A DNA stretch of 64,000 nt from Oceanicoccus sp. KOV_DT_Chl (GCF_900120175.1 NZ_FQLF01000007.1:1-64000), one strand, 5' to 3'. Shown: positions 32,583-45,403, numbered from the stretch's first letter. Notes: a model not told the origin generated them from the letters alone. A program made the numbers and translations.

Positions 32583-33785
32583 TTAAATTTCTAACAAAAT
32601 TCGCGCGGGATCTTCCAGCAAATCTTTAATGGTTACCAAAAACTGCACCGCTTCTTTACCGTCAATAAGACGGTGATCATACGACAATGCCAAATACATC
32701 ATCGGCAATATTTTCACTTCGCCATTCACCGCCATTGGCCGATCCTGGATTTTATGCATGCCCAGAATTGCTGTTTGTGGTGGATTAATAATTGGCGTAG
32801 ACATCAGTGAACCAAACACGCCGCCATTGGTAATAGTAAACGTTCCGCCTTGCATATCATCAAGCGATAATTTGCCATCACGCGCACGCAGACCAAAATC
32901 GCGAATAGTATTCTCGACGGTTGCCAAGCCCATATTATCAACATCGCGTAATACAGGAACAACTAACCCCTTGTCAGATGAGACTGCCACACCCACATCC
33001 TGATAACCATGATAAACCACATCATCACCATCAATTGATGCATTCACTGCAGGGTAACGCTTTAACGCCTCACAGGCTGCTTTTACAAAAAACCCCATAA
33101 AGCCAAGACGGACACCATTATGGGTTTTTTCAAATAAATCTTTATATTGACTACGCAATGTCATTACCGGCTCCATATTGACCTCATTAAATGTGGTCAA
33201 CATAGCGGTATTTTGGGTGGCATCTAACAACCGTTCAGCAATACGCTTACGCAAACGCGTCATAGGTACACGTTTTTCAATTTTTTCGCCGGCATCGAGC
33301 ACAACCACCGGCGCAGCTACCACAGCTTTTGACACTGGCGCGACGACTGGGGCACTGGCCAAATGAGCCATCACATCTTCTTTGGTAACCAAGCCACCTT
33401 TACCGGTACCAACAACTGCCGCAGGCTCAACTTTATTTTCTTCGATCATCTTTCTTGCAGCTGGGCTAAGTTTTAAATCACTGGTAATTGGCTGAGGTTG
33501 AGCCGCAGTAACGGGCTGCTCAACAACAGCTGCCACAGTACCTGCCTCACCAGCGGCAAAAAGGCCTATCAACTCATTACTTAAAACCGTTTCGCCTTCG
33601 GCTTTAATAATTTCACTAATCACACCATCGGCTGGCGCGACAATCTCCAGCACAACTTTATCCGTTTCAATGTCAACAATCAGCTCATCGCGAGACACCG
33701 CCTCACCAGGCTTTTTGTGCCATGTCGCTACAGTGCCATCGGCAATGGACTCAGGAAATGCTGGCGCTTTAATATCAATGGTCAT
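32583..33785 (-). CDS. sucB: 2-oxoglutarate dehydrogenase E2 (dihydrolipoyl succinyltransferase)
   Basis: 400 residues. Lipoyl domain at residues 1-75 with the lipoylated Lys43 in [10 protein letters not shown]; Ala/Pro/Val-rich linker; peripheral-subunit-binding domain near 105-140 ([19 protein letters not shown]); catalytic domain ending in [13 protein letters not shown] with the active-site His. Complete, 35 nt after sucA. Confidence 0.97.
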   Translation of the reverse strand: MTIDIKAPAFPESIADGTVATWHKKPGEAVSRDELIVDIETDKVVLEIVAPADGVISEIIKAEGETVLSNELIGLFAAGEAGTVAAVVEQPVTAAQPQPITSDLKLSPAARKMIEENKVEPAAVVGTGKGGLVTKEDVMAHLASAPVVAPVSKAVVAAPVVVLDAGEKIEKRVPMTRLRKRIAERLLDATQNTAMLTTFNEVNMEPVMTLRSQYKDLFEKTHNGVRLGFMGFFVKAACEALKRYPAVNASIDGDDVVYHGYQDVGVAVSSDKGLVVPVLRDVDNMGLATVENTIRDFGLRARDGKLSLDDMQGGTFTITNGGVFGSLMSTPIINPPQTAILGMHKIQDRPMAVNGEVKILPMMYLALSYDHRLIDGKEAVQFLVTIKDLLEDPARILLEI

Positions 33786-33820
33786 GTTCTTTCCTTTTAT
33801 AAAATCTATCGCTAAAAATG

Positions 33821-36661
33821 TTATTGGACGCTAAAGCCTAGGGCATCGGCAATGACTTTTTCCTGTTGGGCGACATGCAATGCCATATAACCCGCTGCCG
33901 GCGAAGCTGATGCATCGCGGCCCGCATACTCCAAATATAAACTGGAATTATGGACATTAATGACTCGACGCATATGGTGCTGACTGGAGTACCAAGCGCC
34001 CTGATTCATCGGCTCTTCCTGACACCAGACAATCTCGGTTAAATTCGCATAAGGCGCTAACACGGCTTGCAACTCTTGTTCTGGAAATGGGTACAGCTGC
34101 TCCAGTCGAATAATTGCCACATGATTCATTTCCCGTTCACGACGTACTTCGCGTAAATCGTAATAAACTTTACCGCTGCACATGACGACTCGGGTTATTT
34201 GCTCTGCAGGTAACTCATCTGATTCAGGCAACACATTATAGAATTGACCATCAGCCAGATCCTCCAATGTGGAAACAGCATCTTTATGACGCAACAAACT
34301 TTTTGGTGACATCACGATTAATGGTTTGCGCAATGGCCGTAACGCTTGACGCCGCAACATATGAAACACCTGGGCCGGCGTTGTTGGCACGCAAACCTGA
34401 ATATTATGCTCAGCACACAATTGTAAATAACGCTCTAACCGCGCCGACGAGTGCTCTGGACCCTGCCCTTCATATCCATGCGGCAACAACATAGTTAAAC
34501 CACATAAACGCTGCCACTTATGCTCACCGCTGGCAATAAACTGATCGATAACCACTTGTGCACCATTAGCAAAATCACCAAACTGCGCCTCCCAAATCAC
34601 TAACACATTCGGCATAGTGGTTGCGTAACCATATTCAAAAGCCAACACGGCTTCTTCTGACAGCAACGAGTCGTGAATAGTAAATCTGGGCTGACCTTCA
34701 GCAATATGTTGCAGCGGCACATAGATGCTTGCATCTTTTTGGTTGTGCAATACGGCGTGCCGGTGCGAGAACGTACCACGACCCACATCCTGCCCTGTTA
34801 AGCGGACCGGGTTGCCCGCATCAAGTATCGTGGCGTACGCTAATGTTTCAGCGTAACCCCAGTTGATCGGTGTTGCACCGGCGGTCATTTTATTGCGGTC
34901 TTCGTAAATTTTGGAAACCTGACGCTGAATAGGAAACCCTTCAGGAATGGTATTAATATTGGTGGCGATTTCCTGTAATTTCTTTAAATCAATGCGGGTA
35001 TCAACGGTACAACTATTGTCATGACCAAGATACGGTGCCCAATCCACAAACAGTTTTTCATTCGGCTCATGGACTAAACACTTGGCAACATGAGCGCCGC
35101 TTTCTACTGCCTTGCGATAATTATCGATCAACTCACTATCAAACTCTTGCGTTACCACACCACCGGCAATCAAATGGTCGGCGTAAAGATCGCGAGTGGT
35201 ACGCTGCACTTTAATTTGTTCATACATTAACGGCTGTGTACCGGATGGCTCATCCGCTTCATTGTGACCACGACGGCGGTAGCAAACCAGATCGATAACC
35301 ACGTCTTTATTGAATTCCTGACGATAATCCACCGCCAACTGACTGACAAACAATACCGCTTCAGGATCATCTCCATTCACATGAAAGATCGGTGCCTGTA
35401 CCATTTTTGCAATATCAGTACAGTATTCAGTAGAACGGGAATCTTCTCGTTTACTGGTAGTGAAGCCCACCTGATTATTGATCACCACATGAATAGTGCC
35501 ACCGGTTTTGTAGGCACGAGTTTGTGACATTTGGAAAGTTTCCATGACCACACCTTGGCCAGCAAAAGCAGCATCACCGTGCAAAATAATTGGCACTACT
35601 TTTTTGCCAACAGGATCTTCGCGACGATCTTGCCTGGCCCGCACCGAGCCCTCAACTACTGGCGCGCCGATCTCCAAATGCGACGGGTTAAATGCCAATG
35701 CCAAATGCACTTCACCGCCCGGAGTGGAAACTGTTGATGAAAATCCTTGGTGGTATTTCACATCCGCCGAACCGGTATAGGCCGCTCGACCTTCAAACTC
35801 ATCAAATAATTCAGAAGGGTTTTTACCCAACACATTGATCAACACATTGAGTCGGCCGCGGTGCGCCATGCTAATAACAATTTCTTTAGCCTTATAGGAA
35901 CCGGTGCGCTGAATTAACTCATCCATCATTGGAATCAGACTTTCGCCACCTTCCAAACCAAAGCGCTTCACGCCTGGGTACTTTGAGCCTAACAATTTAC
36001 CTAAGCCTTCTGCCGCAGTAAGACGCTCAAGCAAATGGATCCGAACATCTTTGCCATAGTTTGGTTTGGAGCGAACACTCTCCATGCGCTGCTGAATCCA
36101 CTGCCGCTCTTCGGTTGCGACAATGTGCATAAACTCTGCGCCTACCGAGCCACAGTAAGTTTGATTGAGCGATTCGACAATTTCACTTAAGCTGGCCTGA
36201 TCTTTACCAATGAATAAACTACCCGTCTGAAAATGGGTGTCCAGATCAGCCGCAGACAGCTGATGGTAATGCAAATCCAAATCCGGAACTGGCGGACGAA
36301 CATGCAAATCCAATGGATCAAGGTCGGCTTGTTGGTGACCGCGCTGCCGATAAGCACTACACAATTGAATAACGCTAACCTGTTTACGCTCATGTTCAGT
36401 AACACTGCTGTCGCCGCCGAGTGACTGGTGTTTGATACGCGCTTTAGCGAGCTGGGCGAATTGATCACGCACAGTAGAATGCGGAATATCCTGACGGACA
36501 TTACCATTGACCTGAGGTAGTTTTTCGAAGTAGGTGCGCCACTCTTCTGGCACATCATTAGGATTGAGCAAATAGGTTTCGTAGAGCTCTTCTACATAGG
36601 CGGCATTGCCACCGGAAATATGGGAGCTACCCCATAACACTTCCATTGAGCTTTCTTGCAT
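33821..36661 (-). CDS. sucA: 2-oxoglutarate dehydrogenase E1
   Basis: 946 residues from ATG 36661, which has GAGG eight bases upstream and gives the family N-terminus [19 protein letters not shown]; the frame extends 11 codons further without need. ThDP-dependent decarboxylation of 2-oxoglutarate. [47 protein letters not shown] and [18 protein letters not shown] are present. Complete. Confidence 0.97.
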   Translation of the reverse strand: MQESSMEVLWGSSHISGGNAAYVEELYETYLLNPNDVPEEWRTYFEKLPQVNGNVRQDIPHSTVRDQFAQLAKARIKHQSLGGDSSVTEHERKQVSVIQLCSAYRQRGHQQADLDPLDLHVRPPVPDLDLHYHQLSAADLDTHFQTGSLFIGKDQASLSEIVESLNQTYCGSVGAEFMHIVATEERQWIQQRMESVRSKPNYGKDVRIHLLERLTAAEGLGKLLGSKYPGVKRFGLEGGESLIPMMDELIQRTGSYKAKEIVISMAHRGRLNVLINVLGKNPSELFDEFEGRAAYTGSADVKYHQGFSSTVSTPGGEVHLALAFNPSHLEIGAPVVEGSVRARQDRREDPVGKKVVPIILHGDAAFAGQGVVMETFQMSQTRAYKTGGTIHVVINNQVGFTTSKREDSRSTEYCTDIAKMVQAPIFHVNGDDPEAVLFVSQLAVDYRQEFNKDVVIDLVCYRRRGHNEADEPSGTQPLMYEQIKVQRTTRDLYADHLIAGGVVTQEFDSELIDNYRKAVESGAHVAKCLVHEPNEKLFVDWAPYLGHDNSCTVDTRIDLKKLQEIATNINTIPEGFPIQRQVSKIYEDRNKMTAGATPINWGYAETLAYATILDAGNPVRLTGQDVGRGTFSHRHAVLHNQKDASIYVPLQHIAEGQPRFTIHDSLLSEEAVLAFEYGYATTMPNVLVIWEAQFGDFANGAQVVIDQFIASGEHKWQRLCGLTMLLPHGYEGQGPEHSSARLERYLQLCAEHNIQVCVPTTPAQVFHMLRRQALRPLRKPLIVMSPKSLLRHKDAVSTLEDLADGQFYNVLPESDELPAEQITRVVMCSGKVYYDLREVRREREMNHVAIIRLEQLYPFPEQELQAVLAPYANLTEIVWCQEEPMNQGAWYSSQHHMRRVINVHNSSLYLEYAGRDASASPAAGYMALHVAQQEKVIADALGFSVQ

Positions 36662-36860
36662 TTTGTCAGCCTCGATAACACGTGCCACTGACAACGGGTT
36701 AATTCCCTGTCAGCAGACCTTTCGCGGGTAACGTAAAGGCCCATTAACGTGTTGGATATAGCAGTTAAATAAAAAGCACCGGTAAGGGCCAGTGCCATAT
36801 CCGTATTTGAACTTTGTAATCATCTAAACAAAGTGTTATTCAAATAGACGGAAATCAGCA

Positions 36861-36885
36861 TAAGTGTAGTTGAATCCTACACTTA
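36861..36885. repeat. Perfect 9-bp inverted repeat upstream of sucA
   Basis: TAAGTGTAG, 7-nt spacer, CTACACTTA. About 200 bp upstream of sucA and just downstream of the sdhB terminator. No T-run, so a regulatory-protein operator or leader hairpin is more likely than a terminator. Confidence 0.5.
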
Positions 36886-36901
36886 CGCTGCATTCCTAAA
36901 T

Positions 36902-36928
36902 AAAAAACCAGGCTTTTGGCCGTTTTTT
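36902..36928 (-). terminator. Probable terminator after sdhB
   Basis: On the minus strand an A-run and CGGC pair imperfectly with GCCTGG followed by six T residues. It lies about 50 bp past the sdhB stop. The stem contains a bulge, so termination may be partial. Confidence 0.55.
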
Positions 36929-36975
36929 ATTGCTTCTCGCCATCAGGGCAGATAGCGGGAAGTTGGGGGTTTAGC

Positions 36976-37683
36976 CTACGTGGCAGTGCTTAATAGCATA
37001 TTGCGAATATGCCCGATTGCCTTGGTAGGGTTCAAGCCCTTAGGGCATACACTCACGCAGTTTTGAATGCCATGACAGCGAAAGACACTAAAGGGGTCAT
37101 CCAGTTCGGCTAAGCGCTGCTCAGTGGCTGTATCACGACTGTCCGCCAAAAAGCGGTAAGCCTGCAATAAACCAGAGGGACCAATAAACCGATCGGGATT
37201 CCACCAGAACGACGGGCAAGCAGTAGAGCAACAGGCGCAGAGAATACACTCGTAAAGACCATCCAGCTTTTCGCGCTCTGCTGGAGACTGTAACCGCTCA
37301 ATGGCGGGTGCTGGAGTATCATTGATCAGATAAGGCTTAACCTTTTCATATTGCTTGTAGAACAAGCTCATATCAACAACCAGGTCGCGGATCACTGGCA
37401 AGCCGGGCAATGGGCGCAGTACCAGTTGATTACCGCCCTTCATCGCTTCAGATAGCGGCATAATACAAGCCAAACCATTTTTGCCGTTGATGTTCATGCC
37501 ATCTGAGCCACAAACACCTTCGCGACAAGAACGACGGTAAACTACAGTGGTATCCTGAGCCTTAATCAGCTCCAGCACATCCAATACCATCAGATCCTTA
37601 CCACCGGTATCAACCTCGACGTCTTGCATGTAAGGCTCGGCATCGGTTTCCGGGTTATAACGATAAATACTTACTTTCAACAT
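36976..37683 (-). CDS. sdhB: Succinate dehydrogenase iron-sulfur subunit
   Basis: 235 residues. Three clusters are recognisable: 2Fe-2S (CREGVCGSDGMNINGKNGLAC region), 4Fe-4S (CILCACCSTACPS) and 3Fe-4S (CHGIQNCVSVCPKG). Transfers electrons from SdhA FAD to quinone at SdhC/D. Complete; last gene of sdhCDAB. Confidence 0.97.
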   Translation of the reverse strand: MLKVSIYRYNPETDAEPYMQDVEVDTGGKDLMVLDVLELIKAQDTTVVYRRSCREGVCGSDGMNINGKNGLACIMPLSEAMKGGNQLVLRPLPGLPVIRDLVVDMSLFYKQYEKVKPYLINDTPAPAIERLQSPAEREKLDGLYECILCACCSTACPSFWWNPDRFIGPSGLLQAYRFLADSRDTATEQRLAELDDPFSVFRCHGIQNCVSVCPKGLNPTKAIGHIRNMLLSTAT

Positions 37684-37703
37684 TATTTTCTATCCCCTTA
37701 ACC

Positions 37704-39473
37704 TTAATAGGTACGCACTTTAGGCTGAAATGTGTCGACCGTTTTAGGCTTAAAGTTAACCGCACGCTTGCCTACGCTTTTATCGACCGGAAAGTAAATC
37801 GAATGGCATAACCAATTCTCGTCATCACGATCTTCAAAATCTTCACGGGCATGCGCACCACGACTTTCTTTGCGCTCTTCAGCAGCAATGGCCGTTGCTT
37901 CAGCAACCTCAAACAGGTTGTGCAATTCCAACGCTTCGATGCGTGCAGTATTGTATGCATTACTTTTATCTTCAAGGTAAGCATTTTCAATACGTGGGCG
38001 CAACTCAGCAAGCTTCTTAATACCTTCTTGCATAAAGTCACCTCGACGGAATACGCCAAAGTGATTCTGCATAATGTTTTGCAACTCTGCGCGCAACGCG
38101 GCAACACTTTCGCCACCCGTGGTATTATTCAACGCGGTTAAACGGGATGCGGCTGCTTCAATTTCTGCATCGGTAGCATCTTTCATTTCAATACCGGCAC
38201 GTAATGACTTCTCAATATGCAATCCGGAAGCACGACCAAAGACCACCAAATCCAACAGTGAGTTACCACCCAAACGGTTGGCACCATGAACAGAAACACA
38301 TGCCACTTCGCCGCAAGCATAAAGTCCGTTAATGACTTTATCGTTGCCTTCCGCATCGACCGTTAGCGCCTGACCATTAATATTAGTGGGAATACCACCC
38401 ATCATATAATGACAAGTAGGAACTACTGGCACTGGCTCTTTAACAGGATCAGCGTGAGCAAAGGTACGTGACAGCTCACAAATGCCCGGCAAACGGCTTT
38501 CCAACACCTCTTCACCCAAATGATCGAGCTTCAAGTAAACGTGATCACCATTGGGCCCACAGCCACGACCTTCAATAATTTCCAGCGTCATCGAACGCGC
38601 TACCACATCGCGACCCGCCAAATCTTTTGCGTTTGGTGCATAACGCTCCATAAAACGCTCGCCATCTTTATTCACCAGATAGCCACCTTCACCACGACAA
38701 CCTTCGGTTACCAGTACACCTGCACCCGCAATACCAGTGGGGTGAAACTGCCACATTTCTATATCCTGAACTGGCACACCGGCACGCAAGGCCATACCGA
38801 TGCCGTCACCGGTGTTGATGTGAGCATTGGTGGTAGACGCATAAATACGCCCAGCGCCGCCAGTCGCTAAAACAGTCGCTTTCGATTTGATATGAACGAC
38901 TTCACCGGTCTCAATACAAATAGCAATAACACCAGTGACATCACCGTCCTCGTTTTTAACCAGGTCTGTTGCATACCACTCGTTAAAGAAAACCGTTTCG
39001 TTCTTCAAATTGCCCTGATACAGGGTGTGCAATAAGGCATGGCCAGTACGGTCTGCTGCTGCACAAGTACGGGCCGCTTGACCGCCCTCACCAAAATTTT
39101 TCGACTGGCCACCAAAGGGGCGCTGATAAATACGACCCTCTTCAGTACGTGAAAACGGCAGACCCATGTGATCCAATTCAAACACCGCTTCAGGACCGAC
39201 ATTACACATATACTCAATCGCATCCTGGTCACCGATATAATCAGAACCTTTCACCGTGTCATACATATGCCAACGCCAATCGTCATTGGGGTCATCACTA
39301 GCGATTGCACAAGTAATACCACCTTGCGCAGATACCGTATGAGAACGTGTTGGGAATACTTTCGAGATAACTGCTGTTTTATAACCCGACTGGGACAATT
39401 GCAATGCCGCGCGCATACCTGCACCGCCACCGCCGACGATTACACCGTCAAAAGAAATAGTTCTAATAGTCAT
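37704..39473 (-). CDS. sdhA: Succinate dehydrogenase flavoprotein subunit
   Basis: 589 residues. FAD loop [13 protein letters not shown], covalent-FAD His45 in [33 protein letters not shown] and [17 protein letters not shown]. Its flavinylation factor SdhE is encoded at 1.7 kb. Complete. Confidence 0.97.
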   Translation of the reverse strand: MTIRTISFDGVIVGGGGAGMRAALQLSQSGYKTAVISKVFPTRSHTVSAQGGITCAIASDDPNDDWRWHMYDTVKGSDYIGDQDAIEYMCNVGPEAVFELDHMGLPFSRTEEGRIYQRPFGGQSKNFGEGGQAARTCAAADRTGHALLHTLYQGNLKNETVFFNEWYATDLVKNEDGDVTGVIAICIETGEVVHIKSKATVLATGGAGRIYASTTNAHINTGDGIGMALRAGVPVQDIEMWQFHPTGIAGAGVLVTEGCRGEGGYLVNKDGERFMERYAPNAKDLAGRDVVARSMTLEIIEGRGCGPNGDHVYLKLDHLGEEVLESRLPGICELSRTFAHADPVKEPVPVVPTCHYMMGGIPTNINGQALTVDAEGNDKVINGLYACGEVACVSVHGANRLGGNSLLDLVVFGRASGLHIEKSLRAGIEMKDATDAEIEAAASRLTALNNTTGGESVAALRAELQNIMQNHFGVFRRGDFMQEGIKKLAELRPRIENAYLEDKSNAYNTARIEALELHNLFEVAEATAIAAEERKESRGAHAREDFEDRDDENWLCHSIYFPVDKSVGKRAVNFKPKTVDTFQPKVRTY

Positions 39474-39479
39474 TCTTAC

Positions 39480-39866
39480 TTAACCCCACAGAATCTGGAT
39501 GCCCCAGACAACATATGTGAAAAGGACAATCGCGCTGGCGGCTTGAAAAGCCCAACGCAGCACATTAGCTTTAGCACCTACAGCAGGCCCTAATTTAATT
39601 GTCAAAACATGCTTAACCAGATAATCGGTAGAAACACACCACAAACCAATCCATGCATGGGCTGCTACAGACAGAATTGCCGCCACACTAAATACCTTCA
39701 TCCAGGTTTGGTCAAACAAACCCTTCCAAGCTGCATAGTCTGGAGAACACCACAATAAAACCACAGCAATAACAATGGTGTATGCCAGCAAAATTACACC
39801 GGAAACTCGCTGTACCACCCAATCAGATAAACCACTACGGCCAAAATTTGTTACTTGCGTTACCAT
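39480..39866 (-). CDS. sdhD: Succinate dehydrogenase membrane anchor SdhD
   Basis: 128 residues with three membrane helices. WVVQRVSGVILLAYT, then AHAWIGLWCVSTDYL, which holds the haem/quinone-site residues. Overlaps the sdhC end by 7 nt. Confidence 0.93.
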   Translation of the reverse strand: MVTQVTNFGRSGLSDWVVQRVSGVILLAYTIVIAVVLLWCSPDYAAWKGLFDQTWMKVFSVAAILSVAAHAWIGLWCVSTDYLVKHVLTIKLGPAVGAKANVLRWAFQAASAIVLFTYVVWGIQILWG

Positions 39867-40234
39867 ATCAGCGCCCCCACCATAATAATTAAGACAGCCG
39901 AAATGCCGAATACCATCTTGGCCATGGAAATGCCGCCTTCAAGTGTCTCACCAAACCCCATGTCCATGATCAAGTGTTTCACGCCAGCCACACTGTGATA
40001 GATCAACGCAGCGAGTACACCCCACACAATTAATTTGAAGAAAACCGAATCTCCCAGCGACATAACGGCATTAAAGCCCTCTTCGCTAGCCAGGGATTCG
40101 TCCAGGAGCCAAAGCAGAATGGCAGCACCAGCAACTAAAATCACACCGGAAATACGGTGAGTAATAGAAGCAAGCGCAGGTAATGGCAGATCAATAGTGC
40201 CAAGATCTAGATTTACAGGTCGTTTATCAGTCAC
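39860..40234 (-). CDS. sdhC: Succinate dehydrogenase cytochrome b556 subunit SdhC
   Basis: 124 residues, three membrane helices. RPVNLDLGTIDLPLPALAS, SITHRISGVIL and the haem-ligand segment YHSVAGVKHLIMDMG. First gene of the sdh operon. Confidence 0.95.
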   Translation of the reverse strand: MTDKRPVNLDLGTIDLPLPALASITHRISGVILVAGAAILLWLLDESLASEEGFNAVMSLGDSVFFKLIVWGVLAALIYHSVAGVKHLIMDMGFGETLEGGISMAKMVFGISAVLIIMVGALIW

Positions 40235-40411
40235 GGTTTTATCACACTTGTCGGGCTGTCACTTTTATACTTTCAATAACAAGAAAAAAGCCACAGCAGT
40301 TAAGGTCAGAGAAACAGTTTGATTGCAGTCGCATAGCTGCCAAATCAATTGAGAAAGAGCAAAAACCCTATATCTACGAAAGACTTAGCAACGACTTTAA
40401 ATTCGCGGCGA

Positions 40412-40440
40412 ATTATAGGCACATAGATTAGGAAATACAA
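40412..40440 (-). promoter_or_regulatory. Candidate sdhC promoter
   Basis: On the minus strand a perfect TATAAT (plus positions 40412-40417) lies 17 bp downstream of a weak TTGTAT -35. It predicts a leader of about 170 nt before sdhC. Confidence 0.4.
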
Positions 40441-40667
40441 ACGATACAACTAATACACCGATGCTAAATCCGATAAATCCGGCGACTCACTTTAAACTCC
40501 TAAGCGCGCCCCAAAACGAAGCCCTGTGCACCAAATTCAAGCCGCATAACAGGGACACACAATCACTTTACCGGCCCCCAATCCAAACTATTTCAAACGG
40601 GCCCAAATCCAATAGTCATTTACCCGGATTAGCTCTTAATTTACTGATCCCAAAGGGAAACTCACCA

Positions 40668-40695
40668 TTGACAAATTGCGGCAAAACTCTATAGT
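40668..40695 (+). promoter_or_regulatory. Candidate gltA promoter
   Basis: Consensus TTGACA (40668-40673), 16-bp spacer, TATAGT (40690-40695). It predicts a leader of about 130 nt before the gltA ATG. Confidence 0.6.
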
Positions 40696-40829
40696 TGGTG
40701 CCCTTCGGCTAGCAATTAACATAGAAAACGCTACAAAAAGCCCACTATGTACAACGCCAATATGCAGAACAAGTAGCAACCGCATAATCGCTACCCTCTC
40801 GATTTAAAAACTACGTTTAGGAGCACTAC

Positions 40830-42116
40830 ATGTCCGACAAGAAAGCGACTCTGACCATACCCGGCAAAGACGCCATAGACCTCCCGATTTACTCCGGCAC
40901 TATCGGCCCCGATGTGGTTGATGTAGGCGCACTCACCGGACAGGGCATGTTTACGTATGACCCAGGCTTTGTATCCACAGCGGCCTGCGAATCCAAAATT
41001 ACTTATATTGATGGCGGCAAAGGCGTGCTACTTCACGCTGGCTACCCCATCAAGCAACTCGCTGAAGAATCCGACTTCCTGGAAACCTGCTGGCTACTCT
41101 GGCACGGCGAATTACCCACCGCTGCCGAAAAAGAAGAATTCGTTAATCGCATCACCATCCATACCATGGTGCATGATCAAATGAACTCTTTCTTCAAAGG
41201 CTTCCGTCGTGATGCCCACCCAATGGCCATTCTCTGTGGCGTGGTTGGCGCACTATCTGCCTTCTACCACGACTCACTGGATATCAATAACGAAAAACAT
41301 CGCAACATTTCCGCGATTAGACTGATCGCAAAAATGCCGACACTAGCAGCCATGGCTTTCAAGTATTCGACTGGCCAGCCTTTTGTTTACCCCCGCAATG
41401 ACCTTAACTACGCTGAAAACTTTCTCAACATGATGTTTTCTACCCCTTGCGAAGAATACAAAATTAGCCCAACCCTATCTAAAGCCATGGATAAAATCTT
41501 TATCCTGCACGCTGACCACGAGCAAAACGCCTCAACGTCGACAGTACGCTTGGCAGGTTCAACCGGCACTAATCCCTTCGCCGCTATTGCTGCCGGTATT
41601 TCTGCTCTATGGGGCCCTTCTCATGGCGGCGCCAACGAAGCGGTATTAACCATGCTGGAAGAAATTGGGGACGTTTCACGTATTGATGAATTCGTTGCCA
41701 AAGCCAAAGACAAAAATGACCCATTCCGCTTAATGGGTTTTGGCCACCGCGTTTACAAAAACTTTGACCCACGCGCCAAAGTAATGAAAGAAACCGCCGA
41801 TGAAGTGTTGGCTGAACTCGGCCTGGAAAATGATCCACTATTAGCGATCGCCAAGCGCCTGGAACAAATTGCACTTGAAGATGAATACTTCATCGAGAAA
41901 AAACTCTACCCCAACGTAGACTTCTACTCCGGCATCATCCTCAAAGCCATGGGTATTCCAACCAGTATGTTTACAGTTATTTTCGTACTGGGTCGCACCC
42001 CTGGCTGGATTGCGCACTGGAATGAAATGATTAGTAACCCGTATAAGATTGGCCGTCCGCGTCAGCTGTATACTGGACCTACTGAGCGGAATTTTGTAGA
42101 AATTAGCAAGCGATAG
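40830..42116 (+). CDS. gltA: Citrate synthase (type II)
   Basis: 428 residues, typical of hexameric NADH-regulated gammaproteobacterial GltA. Catalytic His in [19 protein letters not shown], second His in [13 protein letters not shown] and Asp in [14 protein letters not shown] seven bases before the ATG. Divergent from sdhCDAB. Complete. Confidence 0.97.
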   Translation: MSDKKATLTIPGKDAIDLPIYSGTIGPDVVDVGALTGQGMFTYDPGFVSTAACESKITYIDGGKGVLLHAGYPIKQLAEESDFLETCWLLWHGELPTAAEKEEFVNRITIHTMVHDQMNSFFKGFRRDAHPMAILCGVVGALSAFYHDSLDINNEKHRNISAIRLIAKMPTLAAMAFKYSTGQPFVYPRNDLNYAENFLNMMFSTPCEEYKISPTLSKAMDKIFILHADHEQNASTSTVRLAGSTGTNPFAAIAAGISALWGPSHGGANEAVLTMLEEIGDVSRIDEFVAKAKDKNDPFRLMGFGHRVYKNFDPRAKVMKETADEVLAELGLENDPLLAIAKRLEQIALEDEYFIEKKLYPNVDFYSGIILKAMGIPTSMFTVIFVLGRTPGWIAHWNEMISNPYKIGRPRQLYTGPTERNFVEISKR

Positions 42117-42177
42117 AAGACAACGCCTTTTATCTAAAAATCACTTACGCTTTGTTAATTACACCATGCAAACACAT

Positions 42178-42207
42178 AAAACGGGCTTTATTTAAAGCCC
42201 GTTTTTT
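42178..42207 (+). terminator. Rho-independent terminator of gltA
   Basis: ACGGGCTTT pairs with AAAGCCCGT around a 4-nt loop, followed by TTTTT. Sits 60 bp after the gltA stop. Confidence 0.9.
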
Positions 42208-42502
42208 ATATCTTTAAAATTTCTCATCAGCAAAAATAGCACCCCATAAAAACCCAGCCCCCACTCGACTACTCTAGACCCGCCTGGGCAAACCCTCAAA
42301 AAGAATCATCTACTTCCCAGTGAAAAATATCCCCCCCCAGCTAGAGAATCATTAGATATAACACCAAGCCAACACGATCAACCCAAGTACAAGTCATTTT
42401 ACTCAATATACAGCCACAAAAAAGGCCCCGCATAGTTAATGCAGAGCCTTCTGGATTAAATCATCAATAACTCGATATCGATGATTTAAACATCCAACAA
42501 CA
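42208..42502. other. Intergenic region between gltA and TonB receptor
   Basis: About 295 bp between convergent genes. No ORF; holds the TonB-receptor terminator at 42418-42450. Confidence 0.5.
42418..42450 (-). terminator. Terminator of TonB receptor gene
   Basis: On the minus strand AAGGCTCTGCAT pairs with ATGCGGGGCCTT (two internal mismatches), followed by six T residues. Confidence 0.65.
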
Positions 42503-45264
42503 TTAGAAGTTATATTTTATTGTTGTACCAAAAGTTGCCGGAGCGCCATAGCTAACAATATATTTATTAAATAACGCCAGAGTAAAAGTTCCTGAGACAT
42601 ACTCTTTATCAAATATATTCTTACCCCAAACAGTCACTTCCCAAGGACCTGAAAATACATTCAGATTCGCATTCCAAATAGTACGAGATGGAATGTAGGC
42701 TTGATTTAACAAGTCAACCCACTGACGAGACTGATAATTACCATCCAAGCGAAAACTAACATCCCAATCGCCAACCATCGTATTGTAGTTTACACCCCAG
42801 TTATATTGCTGTTTAGACACCTTGGAAAGATCATTGCCACCAATGTCATCATTACCACAAAGCTCACCAGGATCTATATAGGAGTTAAAGTTACCACCAA
42901 TAGATGACCCATCCGCATTTCTATCATCCTTAAGATGTTGCTCAGTACACTCAAAATGATAATACCGTTTTGCGGCATCATACTTCACACCATCTTTATA
43001 TCTAGGATTGGTATACGCGGCACCAAAATCAATTTCCCAGCTATCATTAATAATAAACCGGCCGTCAATCTCCATACCATAGTTTTCAACATCACCAATA
43101 TTTGCTTGAGCAGTATTGGCATTTGGGCTCTGGAAACCACCATCTGTAATTGGCGCCTGACCACCAACAAGATCCGTCCAATCAATAAGATAAACCGCGG
43201 CATTCAACTGTAAAAAACCATCTAATAGCGTATTTTTACTTCCAATTTCATAGGTCCAGTTTTCTTCAGCATTAAAAGTAGATTGCCGGCGAACAGAGGT
43301 ATTATTAAAACCACCGGCTTTCAAGCCGTTAGCCGCATAAGCATAAATAAAATTATCTTCTGTGATACGCCAATCGATATTTACCTTGGGGGTAAAATAA
43401 TAGAAATTACGCTGATCCTCTGAAGGAATACAGTTAGGGTTATCATTATCACTAGGCGCACAAACCGATGAATCAATCTCAATCAAGCCAGTAACTGAGC
43501 CAAAACCTGAAGCAGTTTCACCTGCGCGAATAGCCAGATCATCGCTAAAACGCTCAACCGACTTATCTTCTTTGGTATAACGCCCTTCCACCAAAATAGT
43601 GACATCCGAAGTAATATCATATTGAATTGAAGCAAAAGCTGACGTTATTTTATCATCGTAATGCGTCCAATTTCCTTTGTTACCACTCCAAACATTAGCA
43701 AAGATGTCATAAATACCCACCTTCTCAACCTGATTTAACGGAGATAAATAGTTCAACTCATTGATGGGCACATAACAAGCCTCAGTCGGATCCTGATCCT
43801 GATCTAGCAAGCGATCCGGAGTAGTACAAATAGGCGCATAGTTGGTGCGATCATATTGCTCATCATCAACTCGTGAATAAAAACCACCAAAATTAACTTG
43901 TAAAGCTTCACTAGCCGCCCACTCAAAACGCACTTCATGGGACTCAGTAAATAACTCGATAATTGGTCGTGAACTCACGCCATTAGTTTGCATATAAGCA
44001 TCAGCTCGATCCGAACCATCATTATTCAAGTCAACAAGGTTCGAACCAAATAAAACATCCCTATCAGCTGGCCCCTGCTGAATACCATCGTGATTGATAT
44101 AGCCATAGTTATATTTTGCAGACCATACATCATTAATATCCCAGGCAAAGCCCAAGGAATAGATTTCAGTTTGAGCCTTAAAACCAAAGCCCCTTGGATC
44201 ACTCTGACCCAAAACACGCGGATCTTCAGCCGTTTGACCGGCCCCGTAACCCCAATCTAACACTGGATCGCCATTAGCATCGATGGAGCCCACCCACGCC
44301 CCCTGACCAGGATCCAGAGGAATACGCCCCCTCCACAAAGTATTACCCTTACTCAAAGAAAACGGTCCACCCTGATCATAAGAGAGTGTCGAAAGAGTCA
44401 CTTCATTAAAGTTCATATCACTAAAGGGAGTCGCCTGGAATTTTGCCACTTCGCGAACACCATTAATAATATATACCGGCTGGCTCTCCCGCTTAAGGTC
44501 AGTATTGTAATAACCCAAGTCAACTTGCATGCCATCTGATGGCAACCAGGTTAGACCGAAGTTGTAGGTTAGATCCTCACGCCCACCAAGCATCCCATCT
44601 TTACCACCATCACTGAATCCAGCAGGGTCTATTGTCGCATTGGGGTGTGCATTTTTAGTATGACCATCATATTCACTACTACCGATGGTGAATCGCCCCA
44701 GTAAAACCCCTCAGCCAATGGGCCGGTTACTGAGTACTTAAAATCTTCCCTGCCGTCCTCACCCAGTGTTGTCGAAAAATACGCCTCAAGCTCTTCTTGC
44801 GGTTTTTTAGTGACATAGTTAATCGCGCCAGCAAATGCATTTCGGCCATAAAGAGAGTTTTGCGGCCCCTTTACAACCTCGATACGCTCCATATCAACCA
44901 TGCCCATGTTCGCCATGCTTTGACGTGATAAATAAATACCATCAAGAAACACCGCGACGTTTTGAACCCGATCCTGCAAAAAACCCTGACGTAAGCCACG
45001 AATAGTTGGACTCTCCTGATAACCAGAACTAGATCCACCACTGTAGGTTAAGCCAACGGTGCCACCAGCAACATCTTCGAGATTGACAAAATCACGACGC
45101 TCCATCTGCTCCGCACTAAAAGGGGTGATTGCTAAAGGAACTTCTTGCAGTGATTCTGCCGATTTTCGGGCAGTAACGACAACCTCTTCAATTTGCGCAT
45201 AGGTTGGCATAGCTATGAATCCTGATAAAACCAAACCCATAGATAAAATTTTATTGTTAGACAT
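42503..45264 (-). CDS. TonB-dependent outer-membrane receptor (frameshifted)
   Basis: About 920 residues after repair. Start ATG 45264 gives a signal peptide ending MPTYA; upstream codons of the open frame are not needed. The TonB box region IEEVVVTARKSAESLQEVP is followed by the plug (TIRGLRQGFLQDRVQNVAVFLDG in parts, VKGPQNSLYGRNAFAGAINYV). The beta-barrel runs to a terminal aromatic (IKYNF). The frame breaks at AAAA 44703-44706 (plus strand); one more base gives EGFLLGRFTIGSSEYD. The ligand cannot be told from sequence. Neighbours are a calcium-repeat lipoprotein and an AraC-type regulator. Confidence 0.9.
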
Positions 45265-45403
45265 TAATCCACCCCAAATGGTACTAATTTTGTATTCAAT
45301 ATGAATGCACTTTATCCAGAATATAAACCAGGTATCGCGCACAAAAATTATTATTGTAAAAACCAAATGATTGGGACAGCCATTGCTAGCCGTCCCCTAA
45401 TGA

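Larger units (their letters stand above)
36662..36975. other. Intergenic region between sdhB and sucA
   Basis: 314 bp with no ORF. It holds the sdhB terminator and a 9-bp inverted repeat (both listed separately), so sucA probably has its own promoter here rather than depending only on read-through from sdh. Confidence 0.5.
40235..40829. other. Divergent regulatory region between sdhC and gltA
   Basis: 595 bp between divergent TCA genes, no credible gene; the short open frame at 40461-40694 has no ribosome site or recognisable protein. It carries the two promoters listed separately and is long enough for catabolic or redox regulators. Confidence 0.6.

Noticed and set aside
40461-40694. Open frame in the sdhC-gltA divergent region
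   Set aside because: No ribosome site, composition unlike a protein, and it overlaps the gltA promoter; treated as non-coding.
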